In this document: positions 9,774-18,221 of the stretch, one piece after another
How the letters are laid out: each line of letters starts with the position of its first letter
Numbering within the stretch: the stretch's first letter is position 1
From: Sphingobacteriales bacterium 39-19
GTDB lineage: Bacteria > Bacteroidota > Bacteroidia > Chitinophagales > Chitinophagaceae
DNA length: 64,000 bases
Assembly (NCBI GenBank): GCA_001898465.1
Contig: MKTX01000003.1
Coordinates: forward strand, 59,684 to 123,683
Direction of reading: 5' to 3'
Notes under the pieces: model-generated
Database searches by the model: none
Told to the model about the DNA's origin: nothing
The model's input: the letters and a program-made list of their open reading frames with translations, nothing else
Program-made: the position numbers and the translations under genes

Positions 9774-10628
9774 ATGCCTGAAACAATACTGGTTACCGGT
9801 GCAACAGGTTTTATTGGCAATTATGTAATAGAAAATTTGTTGCAAAAAAAAATGACTGTTATTGCAAACTCTCATCTAAAAGAGAAAGCGGTTTTAATGC
9901 CATGGTATGAAAAAGTAAAGTATATCCCTTTTGATCTTCATTCCAATTTTTCATCACAGAATTTATACGAATATTTCGAAAAACCTGATGTTTGTATTCA
10001 TTTAAGCTGGCAGGGTTTGCCCAATTACAAAGAATCCTTTCACCTGGAAAAAGAATTACCGGCACAGCTCCTGTTTTTATCGAACCTGCTTCGGCATGGA
10101 TTGAAAGACCTGACTGTAACGGGCACTTGTTTTGAATATGGCATGCAGCAAGGTGAATTAACCGAAGAGATGGAAGCAATGCCCAATAATAATTATGCGA
10201 AAGCCAAAAATGAATTAAGATTACAATTGGAAAACCTGCAGCGGGATTATCCCTTTTCTTTAAAATGGTTACGCCTGTTTTATATGTATGGTAAAGGGCA
10301 AAATGCCCGGTCTTTATTTTCTCAATTAGAAGAGGCATTACAAAAAAAGGAAAAAGTGTTTAATATGAGTGGAGGTATGCAGGTGAGGGATTTTTTAGCC
10401 GTAGAAAAAGTAGCCGGCTATATTGTAGAAGCAGCTTTACAAACAAAAATAACAGGCGTGATTAATATTAGCAGTAATAAACCCGTACGTGTAAAAGATT
10501 TTATTGAAAACTTTTTACAGGAAAATCATCAGCATATTGGTCTCAACCTGGGATATTATCCTTACCCGGATTTTGAGCCTATGGAATTTTGGGGAAACAA
10601 TCACAAATTATTATCCATCCTGCAATGA
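9774..10628 (+). CDS. NAD(P)-dependent sugar epimerase/4-ketoreductase
   Basis: A 284-residue extended SDR protein with the Rossmann motif GATGFIGNY (9-17) and the active-site Tyr141-x3-Lys145 in NNYAKAK. As the fifth gene of the sugar run, it is the natural candidate to reduce the 4-keto group of the C-methylated intermediate and finish the sugar nucleotide. It follows the methyltransferase stop by one base and overlaps the next glycosyltransferase through ATGA (10625-10628). It is shorter than typical 320-350-residue members. An epimerase role remains possible. Confidence 0.8.
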   Translation: MPETILVTGATGFIGNYVIENLLQKKMTVIANSHLKEKAVLMPWYEKVKYIPFDLHSNFSSQNLYEYFEKPDVCIHLSWQGLPNYKESFHLEKELPAQLLFLSNLLRHGLKDLTVTGTCFEYGMQQGELTEEMEAMPNNNYAKAKNELRLQLENLQRDYPFSLKWLRLFYMYGKGQNARSLFSQLEEALQKKEKVFNMSGGMQVRDFLAVEKVAGYIVEAALQTKITGVINISSNKPVRVKDFIENFLQENHQHIGLNLGYYPYPDFEPMEFWGNNHKLLSILQ

Positions 10629-11464
10629 ACAAAAGAGTTACCATAGTAATACCTTGTTTCAACCAGGGTATATATTTGGCCGATGCCCTGGCAAGTATCA
10701 GCAGTTGTAACCCTCACTTTGCAGAAATACTTATTGTGAATGATGGTTCTACTGATGATGCAACAAAAAGTATCCTGGCAGATCTTTCCAAAAAGGGATA
10801 TCGCATTATAAACCAGGAAAACCAGGGTCTGGGTGCTGCCCGTAATGCAGGTATCCGGGTTGCCACTACAGATTATATTTTGCCGTTAGATGCTGACAAT
10901 AAGATAATCGCTTCCTTTATAGAACGGGCTGTTCAAATATTGGATAAGGAACCTGGTTATTCCGTTCTCTATTCTAATGCAAATTATTTTGGAGATAAAG
11001 AGGGCATCTTGAAACCGGGGAAATTTAATTTGCAAAGGTTAATGCTGGGGAATTATATTGATGCCTGTGCAATCATCAGGCGTTCGGCGCTGCTGGAAGT
11101 GGGCTTGTATGATAAGATGGAGATCATGGGCTATGAAGATTGGGACCTTTGGTTAAAGTTGGCCTTTGCCAGCCATGGATTTTATTATTTGGATGAAACC
11201 GGTTTTGAATACCGGGTACGCAAAGATTCTATGATGAAAGATGTGAATCAAAACAGGGATCGCCAGAATGAAATAGAAACTTATTTCCTTGAAAAATATG
11301 CCGATAAACTGGATTTTCCGTTTGTATTTGATCATGTACTTTATCAAATCAAGAAAAAACCATTTTTATTTTTCACGCATATTTTTTTAAAGAAATATTT
11401 TCCAAGCTATTTCGCCCGGCTTACCGGGAAAAACAAAATAAGAAAGCATTTTATTTATGATTGA
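10625..11464 (+). CDS. glycosyltransferase family 2
   Basis: The 279-residue protein has a GT-A fold. The N-terminal VTIVIPCFNQG is followed by VNDGSTDD (38-45), the NQGLGAARN segment (67-74) and a DAD metal-binding motif (89-91). The ATG at 10625 overlaps the previous stop by ATGA and is preferred to a start 36 bases upstream, because the longer form adds residues unlike the family before the conserved beta strand. It probably transfers one sugar of the repeat unit, possibly the branched deoxysugar made by the five preceding genes. Donor and acceptor are unknown. Confidence 0.85.
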   Translation: MNKRVTIVIPCFNQGIYLADALASISSCNPHFAEILIVNDGSTDDATKSILADLSKKGYRIINQENQGLGAARNAGIRVATTDYILPLDADNKIIASFIERAVQILDKEPGYSVLYSNANYFGDKEGILKPGKFNLQRLMLGNYIDACAIIRRSALLEVGLYDKMEIMGYEDWDLWLKLAFASHGFYYLDETGFEYRVRKDSMMKDVNQNRDRQNEIETYFLEKYADKLDFPFVFDHVLYQIKKKPFLFFTHIFLKKYFPSYFARLTGKNKIRKHFIYD

Positions 11465-12212
11465 GAGAAAGAAATATACAGCCGCATTTTATGAAGAGCT
11501 GGAGAACAATTCGTATAAATCGGCAAAAGCGATCCTGCCATTTGTGAACGAACAGGTACATCCAAAATCGGTAATTGATATTGGATGCGGTACTGGGGAG
11601 TGGTTAAAAGTCTGGTCGGCAGATTTTGGTATTACTGATTATAAAGGCGTAGAGGGTCCCTATGTGAAAAACGAATTTATAAAAATAGATCCCGATAAAT
11701 TGGTGCTGCATGATTTGAAGCAAGCGTATACTGAAAACCGAAAATATGATTTGGCCATGTCGCTGGAAGTGGGTGAGCATTTACCTGAAGCTGTATCTGA
11801 AAACTATGTAAAAAGCCTTACGTTATTAAGTGATGTGGTATTATTTTCTGCTGCATTGCCCGGCCAGGAAGGAACCTATCATATCAATGAACAATATCCT
11901 GAGTTTTGGGCTGCCTTGTTTTTAAAGTTTAATTTTTTACCGGTAGATTTTTTGCGGCCACTGCTGTGGAATTTGCCGGGTGTGGAATATTGGTATAAGC
12001 AGAACATGCTCATGTTTATTTATAAAAATAAGCTGTCTTCTTTTCCTTATTTAGAACAAAACAGCCAAACCGTAAACCCCCATTTTTTATTCCGGCTGCA
12101 TCCTGATCTTTATAATATAAAGAGAAAAAGATTACAGGAAACGAGTACCTTTTTGGGATTGATCAATTGGAAGTGGGTAGTATTTAAATACAAATATTTA
12201 AAACGTAAATAA
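11457..12212 (+). CDS. class I SAM-dependent methyltransferase
   Basis: A 251-residue methyltransferase with motif I VIDIGCGTGEWLK (about 39-51) and an acidic motif II region (KGVEGPYV). The later LAMSLEVGEHLPE matches the motif IV/post-I region of Methyltransf_23-like enzymes. The start overlaps the preceding glycosyltransferase by 8 bases. In this island it may methylate a sugar hydroxyl of the glycan or of its terminal residue, but the target is inferred only from context. Confidence 0.72.
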   Translation: MIERKKYTAAFYEELENNSYKSAKAILPFVNEQVHPKSVIDIGCGTGEWLKVWSADFGITDYKGVEGPYVKNEFIKIDPDKLVLHDLKQAYTENRKYDLAMSLEVGEHLPEAVSENYVKSLTLLSDVVLFSAALPGQEGTYHINEQYPEFWAALFLKFNFLPVDFLRPLLWNLPGVEYWYKQNMLMFIYKNKLSSFPYLEQNSQTVNPHFLFRLHPDLYNIKRKRLQETSTFLGLINWKWVVFKYKYLKRK

Positions 12213-12213
12213 A

Positions 12214-12936
12214 ATGAGTGGTCGGCAGAAAAATTTAAACAGGCTGGCAAATGCAGATTTACACGTTTTAAATCAGCATTACATCATCAATTATTTTCTT
12301 TTTAAAGATATAAAATGGGCACTGCAAAAATTTGCTACAGGAAAAACACTTGATTTGGGTTGTGGTAATAAACCTTACCGTGAACTTTTTAAATTCCCGG
12401 TAACTGAATATATAGGTTGTGATATAATTCAAAGCAGCGGGAACCTGGTAGATGTAATTTGCCCGGCCACTGAATTAAAATTTGAGGATGGTGTTTTTGA
12501 TACCGTTTTTTCTACACAAGTAATCGAACATGTGGACGATCATCGTAAAATGCTGGCAGAGACAAACAGAGTATTAAAGTTAAATGGCAAAGCTATTTTT
12601 ACAATTCCTTTTAGTTGGGAATTACATGAGGAACCCTATGATTTTTTCAGATTCTCAAAGTATGGAATCGAATACCTGTTTAAGAAATATGGTTTCGAAA
12701 TTGTGCAGATTCAATCAAATGGGGGCAAGTGGGCGGCAATCTTTCAATTGTTTTTAAATACTTTATTTTCTGCAAGAAAATATGGGACACTAAGGTCAAA
12801 ATTCATTAAACATTTTTTCATTACTTTCCGGTTTATTTATTTCTACAATAAATTTGCCGTTTGGCTCGATAAAAAGTATTTTGATGATATCCTTACACTT
12901 AACTACCTGGTGGTTGCAAAAAAAATAAATGGGTAA
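12214..12936 (+). CDS. class I SAM-dependent methyltransferase
   Basis: A 240-residue protein with motif I TLDLGCGNKPYRELF (about 45-59), motif II YIGCDI, and VFDTVFSTQVIEHVDDHRKML, typical of Methyltransf_11 enzymes. It begins one base after the previous methyltransferase and overlaps the following gene by 8 bases. Two consecutive methyltransferases in addition to the C-methyltransferase suggest a heavily methylated glycan. The C-terminal part is rich in aromatic and basic residues (about 170-225) and might contact membrane or lipid-linked substrate; that is speculation. Confidence 0.72.
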   Translation: MSGRQKNLNRLANADLHVLNQHYIINYFLFKDIKWALQKFATGKTLDLGCGNKPYRELFKFPVTEYIGCDIIQSSGNLVDVICPATELKFEDGVFDTVFSTQVIEHVDDHRKMLAETNRVLKLNGKAIFTIPFSWELHEEPYDFFRFSKYGIEYLFKKYGFEIVQIQSNGGKWAAIFQLFLNTLFSARKYGTLRSKFIKHFFITFRFIYFYNKFAVWLDKKYFDDILTLNYLVVAKKING

Positions 12937-13777
12937 GCCTGCCATTATATACTTATCCTGGATACCTTATGGTATTGAAGAGATACAGGGTTTTTTAGAT
13001 TCATATTTGCAATATGATGCAGGAGCCGGGCATCAACTTTTTATTGTATTTAATGGGGTACAACAGGGAGAAGAACATTTACCCTTTTTACAATATGCCC
13101 AAAACCGGTTAGGTTACCCGGTAAAGTACATGCTATTACAAAGTGGCCAGGACATTGAAGCTTATTATAAAGCCGCCCGGGAACTGGATAGTGAATACCT
13201 GTTGTTTTTGAATACTTTTTCCCGAATCCTGGCCAACGACTGGCTTAAAAAATATACAACTGTTTTTCTAGAGCATGCAAATACAGGGCTTGTATCAGCA
13301 TCCGGTTCTTATTTGAGTTATACAAGCGCTGTTTTTATTAAAAATAAATGGGGATGGGAACCCGGAAAAGGAATTCATCATCATTTTACAAAATATAAAC
13401 TCTTTGCTAAATCATTTTTTTACTGGCACCTGTTTTTTAAATCTTTTCCCAATCCACATATTCGCACAAACGCCTTTATGCTTAAGAAGCATCATCTTTT
13501 ATCAATACACCCCGGTGTGCTTACTACAAAATTTAAGGCTTACCAGTTTGAAAGCGGGCGTAAGGGGCTTACCGCCTTTTTTTTAAAGAAACAGATGGAT
13601 ATTTTTGTATTGGGAAAAAATGGTATGGCTTATCCCGTTTCTCAATGGCCCAATAGCAATACCTTTTGGATTCACAACCAGGAGAATCTTTTAATTTCTG
13701 ACAATCAAACCCGGATTTATGACCAGGCTACAGAAGCCAATAAAAAAATGTTGACTAAACTGGCATGGGGACAATGA
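12929..13777 (+). CDS. divergent glycosyltransferase-like protein
   Basis: This 282-residue protein has the early features of a GT-A glycosyltransferase: an IIYLSWIPYG start, an FIVFNG strand near 40, and SEYLLFLNTFSRI near 89-101. In that last segment a normal enzyme would show a DXD metal motif, but here Asn-Thr replaces it. It has a Trp/Phe-rich central part (about 150-185) and several histidines. It is embedded between a methyltransferase (8-base overlap) and a GT2 enzyme (4-base ATGA overlap), so it belongs to the operon. It may be a metal-independent transferase or a non-catalytic partner. Family assignment is tentative. Confidence 0.5.
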   Translation: MGKPAIIYLSWIPYGIEEIQGFLDSYLQYDAGAGHQLFIVFNGVQQGEEHLPFLQYAQNRLGYPVKYMLLQSGQDIEAYYKAARELDSEYLLFLNTFSRILANDWLKKYTTVFLEHANTGLVSASGSYLSYTSAVFIKNKWGWEPGKGIHHHFTKYKLFAKSFFYWHLFFKSFPNPHIRTNAFMLKKHHLLSIHPGVLTTKFKAYQFESGRKGLTAFFLKKQMDIFVLGKNGMAYPVSQWPNSNTFWIHNQENLLISDNQTRIYDQATEANKKMLTKLAWGQ

Positions 13778-14754
13778 AAAAAATTACGATCATATTACCG
13801 GTACGAAACGGCGGCGAACTCGTAAAAGAATGTGTTCAAAGTATTTTATCACAAACCTATAGTGACTTTGATTTTATAATTTTAGATAATCATAGTGATG
13901 ATGGAACATATGAGTGGATCAGCAGTATTACCGATAACCGGATTAAAATATTTCGTTCCGCTGAAACCCTCTCGATGCCGCAAAACTGGGCCAGGATACT
14001 GGATGCTCCCAAAAATGAATGGATTACCGTTATTGGCCATGATGATATTCTGTACCCGGGTTACCTGCAGGTAATGCATGATCTTATTCAGCTTAATCCG
14101 GATGCCTCTTTGTATCAAACTCATTTTGATTATATTAATATAAATGGAAATAAAGTAAGGAGTTGCCTTCCCATGCCTGCAAAAATGGACGATGCCGGAT
14201 TTTTAAAAGCTGAATTTCTTCAAACTATGGATAGCATGGGTACGGGTTATATGATGCGTTCAAAAGATTTTGATATGTTGCGTGGCTTTTCGGCATCCTA
14301 TCCTAACCTGATCTTTGCAGATTACCAGCTATGGGTACAATTAACAGGTAAAAGCTACCTGGCCATATCTCCCCAAACCGGCTTTGGGTACCGCTTACAC
14401 CAAAGTCTTTCTATTACTACCGCAGCAGAAAACTACCGGCTTGCTTTTGGAAAATATATTCATTTTTTAAAAGACTATATGGTTAATAAACCTAAGGTAA
14501 AGCAAATGGTTGAAGAGTATGGATACGTTTTTTTAATGTATTTCTGCCAAAGTTTATCGCACCGTTTATTAAAGTCGCCCCCGGCAAACCGCCTTTCTGT
14601 AAAAGAATTTATCAATGAGTGTAAGCAGTATGCACAAATGTTGGGAATTCCGCAGCCTTTTGAACCCGCTAAAAAATTAAAAATATGGGCTGCCCTGCAA
14701 CTGGATAAATCAAACTGGAGTAGAAATCTTTTTCGGTTAATTCGAAAAAAATAG
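13774..14754 (+). CDS. glycosyltransferase family 2
   Basis: A 326-residue GT2 enzyme starting at the ATG in the ATGA overlap with the previous stop; an ATG three codons upstream is also possible. The signatures are ITIILPVRNGG (4-14), LDNHSDDGTYEW (38-49) and the metal-binding HDD (89-91) followed by ILYPGY. It is the last gene of the plus-strand run that starts with rfbF, and faces gmd convergently at a distance of 4 bases. Donor and acceptor are not deducible. Confidence 0.83.
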   Translation: MKKITIILPVRNGGELVKECVQSILSQTYSDFDFIILDNHSDDGTYEWISSITDNRIKIFRSAETLSMPQNWARILDAPKNEWITVIGHDDILYPGYLQVMHDLIQLNPDASLYQTHFDYININGNKVRSCLPMPAKMDDAGFLKAEFLQTMDSMGTGYMMRSKDFDMLRGFSASYPNLIFADYQLWVQLTGKSYLAISPQTGFGYRLHQSLSITTAAENYRLAFGKYIHFLKDYMVNKPKVKQMVEEYGYVFLMYFCQSLSHRLLKSPPANRLSVKEFINECKQYAQMLGIPQPFEPAKKLKIWAALQLDKSNWSRNLFRLIRKK

Positions 14755-14758
14755 GATT

Positions 14759-15817
14759 CTATTTCAGCGAGTTCAATTCTTCTGCCATCATTTCTTTAAT
14801 CATAGTTGCTAAATTATATTTAGGCGACCAACCCAGATTATTTTTAGCTTTAGATGCATCGCCAATTAAAATTTCAACTTCGGCGGGCCGGTAATACCGG
14901 GTATTGATGCCAATAACCTGCTGGCCTTTTGGCAATTGGTAATCGGGGTGCTCGCAGGAAACCACAAGGGCCTTTTCATTTTCATCTCTCCCTGTAAAAT
15001 CAATGCTGATGCCCACTTCTAAAAAAGCCATTTTTATAAAATCCCTTACAGAAGTAGTGATCCCGGTAGCTAAAACATAATCCTCCGGGGCATCTTGCTG
15101 CAGCATCAGCCACATACCTTCTACATAATCTTTGGCATGGCCCCAATCTCTCCGGGCATCTAAATTACCCAGGTAAAGCGTAGTTTCTAAACCTTTAGCA
15201 ATACGGGCAACACCCATTGTTATTTTACGGGTTACAAAAGTTTCACCACGCAACGGGCTTTCATGATTAAATAAAATTCCATTTACCGCATATAATCCAT
15301 AGGCTTCCCGGTAGTTTACGGTAATCCAATACCCATATAGTTTTGCAACACCATAAGGAGAGCGGGGGTAAAAGGGGGTTTTTTCATTTTGGGGTATCTC
15401 CTGTACTTTCCCATATAATTCAGAAGTGGATGCCTGGTAAAAACGGGTTTTCTTTTCAAGCCCTAAAATACGAATGGCTTCCAGCAGGCGGAGTACACCC
15501 ATGGCATCGGAATTAGCAGTATATTCGGGTGTTTCAAAACTTACCTGTACATGGCTTTGGGCACCCAGGTTATAAATTTCATCGGGCTGTGTTTGTTGTA
15601 TGATGCGTATGAGATTGCTGCTATCAGTAAGGTCGCCATAATGTAAATGAAAACGATCCGCAAATGATTTGTTATAAAACATATCATCTATACGGCTTGT
15701 GTTGATGAGAGAACTGCGCCTTTTTACACCATGCACATTATATCCTTTTTGCAATAATAATTCAGCCAGGTAAGCCCCATCCTGGCCGGTAATACCCGTA
15801 ATTAAGGCGGTTTTCAT
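14759..15817 (-). CDS. gmd: GDP-mannose 4,6-dehydratase
   Basis: A 352-residue extended SDR enzyme that converts GDP-mannose to GDP-4-keto-6-deoxymannose. [15 protein letters not shown] (8-22) binds NADP, and the [10 protein letters not shown] stretch (127-136) and Tyr155/Lys159 in SPYGVAK form the active site. Length and sequence are characteristic. The usual partner GDP-fucose synthase (fcl/wcaG) or an Rmd reductase is not in this window, so the final sugar (L-fucose, D-rhamnose or other) is undetermined. A -7 element is at 15844-15851 on the same strand. Confidence 0.93.
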   Translation of the reverse strand: MKTALITGITGQDGAYLAELLLQKGYNVHGVKRRSSLINTSRIDDMFYNKSFADRFHLHYGDLTDSSNLIRIIQQTQPDEIYNLGAQSHVQVSFETPEYTANSDAMGVLRLLEAIRILGLEKKTRFYQASTSELYGKVQEIPQNEKTPFYPRSPYGVAKLYGYWITVNYREAYGLYAVNGILFNHESPLRGETFVTRKITMGVARIAKGLETTLYLGNLDARRDWGHAKDYVEGMWLMLQQDAPEDYVLATGITTSVRDFIKMAFLEVGISIDFTGRDENEKALVVSCEHPDYQLPKGQQVIGINTRYYRPAEVEILIGDASKAKNNLGWSPKYNLATMIKEMMAEELNSLK

Positions 15818-15843
15818 TTATCGTTTAATTTTAATTATTTTCG

Positions 15844-15851
15844 CAAATGTA
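15844..15851 (-). promoter_or_regulatory. -7 promoter element for gmd
   Basis: On the minus strand the sequence is TACATTTG, an exact TAnnTTTG match, 26 bases upstream of the gmd ATG. It lies in the roughly 100-base divergent gap between gmd and the GT4 gene at 15919. No clear -33 element was seen. Confidence 0.5.
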
Positions 15852-15918
15852 GGGGATATAATTTTTTGATAATATTTTTTAACCTCCTTATTCTATTTCT
15901 TTTGTTCAAAATGCATTC

Positions 15919-17052
15919 ATGAAAATAGCGATTAACTGCTGGATATTAAGAAATAAAAACCCCGATGGAATAGGTAACGTCATTATACAAACAATACCCC
16001 TGCTCATAAAAGATCACCCCGAGCATCATTTTATGATCTTATGCGATAAAAATTTTAATAATTTTTATTTTGATTTTCCCAATGTGAGCCATCATTATAT
16101 TTTTCCGCCCTTTCGCCACCCGCTATTATATATGGGGTACATGGATTTTGTATTACCGGGCTTTTTAAAAAAACAGCAGGCCGATGTGCTGGTTGGTATG
16201 GATGGGTTTGTTTCCCTGCGGAGTAAAATTCCGCAGCTTGCCATTATCCATGATCTTAATTTTGAACATTATCCCAAAGATTTGCCGCTTCGCAACAGGT
16301 TGTATTATCGTTTTTATTTTAAAAAATTTGCCCGCAAAGCCAAGCAGGTGCTGGCAGTATCAAAATTTACAAAAGAAGATATTATTAATACCTATCAAAT
16401 TCCGGAAGATAAAATTTCTATTCTTCCCCTGGGTGCCAAAAATGTGTTTAGCCCTTTATCTATACAAGAGATTGTGCATTGCCGGGATACTTGGAGTAAA
16501 GGGGAAGCCTATTTTTTCTTTGTAGGCTCCATGCACCGCCGTAAGAATATCGTACGCTTATTACGGGCTTTCAATTTATTTAAAATGAAAAATCAATCGA
16601 ATACCAAATTGATTTTGGCCGGTAATATTATGTGGCAAAATGCAGAAATAAAAAATTGCTTACAAAAATTACAATATAAAGACGAGATTATCTTTACCGG
16701 CAGGGTAGATGATGAGCGATTAAAACTTTTGTTGGGGGCGGCCCGGGCACTGGTATTTGTACCGGTATTCGAAGGCTTTGGATTACCTATTGTAGAAGCT
16801 TTCCAGGCCGGTGTACCCGTTATTTGCAGTAATACCAGCTCAATGCCCGAAGTGGCAGGGGATGCGGCATTACTGGTAAACCCCTTTGATATAAATGAAA
16901 TAGCTGCAGCGATGACCAGCCTGGACGGTAATGAAGATTTGCGGCATCAACTGGTTGAAAAAGGCAATACACAAAAATTAAAATATAACTGGCATAATAC
17001 AGCGGTAGAATTATATCATGCCATTATAAAAACAATAGCACATCCTCAATGA
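15919..17052 (+). CDS. glycosyltransferase family 4
   Basis: A 377-residue GT-B enzyme. The C-terminal donor half shows FFVGSMHRRKNIVRLLRAF (about 204-222), FTGRVDDERLK (about 260-270) and the EGFGLPIVEAFQAGVPV motif near 288-304, with the E-x7-E diphosphate-binding signature. It is related to WbaP/mannosyltransferase-type GT4 enzymes. It stands alone on the plus strand between gmd (divergent) and another GT4 (convergent, 7-base overlap of stops). It probably adds mannose, rhamnose or glucose to the surface glycan; specificity is not readable. Confidence 0.85.
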   Translation: MKIAINCWILRNKNPDGIGNVIIQTIPLLIKDHPEHHFMILCDKNFNNFYFDFPNVSHHYIFPPFRHPLLYMGYMDFVLPGFLKKQQADVLVGMDGFVSLRSKIPQLAIIHDLNFEHYPKDLPLRNRLYYRFYFKKFARKAKQVLAVSKFTKEDIINTYQIPEDKISILPLGAKNVFSPLSIQEIVHCRDTWSKGEAYFFFVGSMHRRKNIVRLLRAFNLFKMKNQSNTKLILAGNIMWQNAEIKNCLQKLQYKDEIIFTGRVDDERLKLLLGAARALVFVPVFEGFGLPIVEAFQAGVPVICSNTSSMPEVAGDAALLVNPFDINEIAAAMTSLDGNEDLRHQLVEKGNTQKLKYNWHNTAVELYHAIIKTIAHPQ

Positions 17053-18173
17053 TTTTTTAATATGCCTGCCGCCTGTTCTGCAATATGCCCCCAATAAAAA
17101 TAATTGAAAAAAACATCGGTTATGGGTTGGTTGCTTATCGGCTGCATGATGGCGTTGGCAAAAGCATCCCAATCCCCATCTTTTATTTTAATAAGCCGGC
17201 TGCCTGTAATCTCAGTGGGAATACCCATAGCACCAGATTCGGTACTGATGCATTGAAGGCCATAGCCTAAAGCTTCTACCAATTTGGTTTTTATTCCGCC
17301 GCCTTCTATTACGGGATTTAAAAAAACATCGGCTCCCATAAAATAGGTATTGATGTCATCTACAAATCCTGCATAAATGATATTTTGATCTTTGTATTCG
17401 GCAAGGCCCTGGTAAGATTCGGGTAAGTTTTTCCCGCAAATGATGATTGTATATTCAAACCCGGCTTGCATCAATTTTTTATTAATGTTGCCGGTTAAAA
17501 TATCCAGCGCTTTTAAATTGGGTTCATAGCTTAAGGTGCCATTAAAGAGAAGGATTCTTTTATTTTCGGGCAGGTTATATTTTTCTATAATTTTTTTCCG
17601 GCATTGTTGTACCCATTTAGCATCGGGCAGGTTCCTGTTTTCGAAACCATACGTAATGGTAAAACATTGTTGCGGGTTTAATTTAAAATGATGAATTGCA
17701 TATTGCTTATCTTCTTCGGTAATAAAAAAGTTACAGGCGGCATTTTTATGTACCCATTTTTCATAAAATTGTAAAATAGGCCACCACATTTTACCCGTGG
17801 TTTTAAAGCGGGTGCTTTCAATATTTTGAGAATGTACAATTAAGGGCAATTTATAAAGCCATTGTAAAATAAGGCCCAGCCAGCCCAGATAGGGGTGTAC
17901 AATAATTAAATGGGTAAATGGATATTTCTTTATAATACGGCCCACTTTAAAAATGAGAAATGGATTAAAGTAACGGGAGAATGAAGAACCCAGCGCCGGG
18001 AAAAAACGGGCATTTAATACGGGTGGCAATACATTGTTTGATGTAGAAATAATAGAAACAGGAATTAAGTCGGCTAAATAGCGGTAAAAAAAAGCCACAC
18101 TTTTTTGTCCACCCATTTTTGCAGGATAAATGGCGTAGGGAACAATGACAGCAATGTTTACGGGCTTTTCCAA
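17046..18173 (-). CDS. glycosyltransferase, GT-B fold (GT4-like)
   Basis: A 375-residue GT-B protein. The N-terminal domain has VIVPYAIYPAKMGGQKS near 9-25. The C-terminal domain has LLFNGTLSYEPNLKAL (about 209-224), IIYAGFVDDINTYFMGADVF and NPVIEGGGIKTKLVEALGYG (near 287-306), which carries the acidic donor-binding positions. It lies 48 bases downstream of the YfhO-family gene on the same strand and overlaps the convergent GT4 by 7 bases. The role is a glycosyl transfer in the same surface-polysaccharide island; substrate unknown. Confidence 0.8.
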   Translation of the reverse strand: MEKPVNIAVIVPYAIYPAKMGGQKSVAFFYRYLADLIPVSIISTSNNVLPPVLNARFFPALGSSFSRYFNPFLIFKVGRIIKKYPFTHLIIVHPYLGWLGLILQWLYKLPLIVHSQNIESTRFKTTGKMWWPILQFYEKWVHKNAACNFFITEEDKQYAIHHFKLNPQQCFTITYGFENRNLPDAKWVQQCRKKIIEKYNLPENKRILLFNGTLSYEPNLKALDILTGNINKKLMQAGFEYTIIICGKNLPESYQGLAEYKDQNIIYAGFVDDINTYFMGADVFLNPVIEGGGIKTKLVEALGYGLQCISTESGAMGIPTEITGSRLIKIKDGDWDAFANAIMQPISNQPITDVFFNYFYWGHIAEQAAGILKNH

Positions 18174-18221
18174 TGCAGTATCAAAAGCATAAAAGATCCC
18201 GGTAGTTTCATTAACGGGATT

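Noticed and set aside
18174..18221. A possible hairpin (ATCCCG/CGGGAT) between the YfhO-family gene and the GT4 gene.
   Set aside because: The stem is only 6 bases with a long loop and no T-run, and the two genes are probably cotranscribed.
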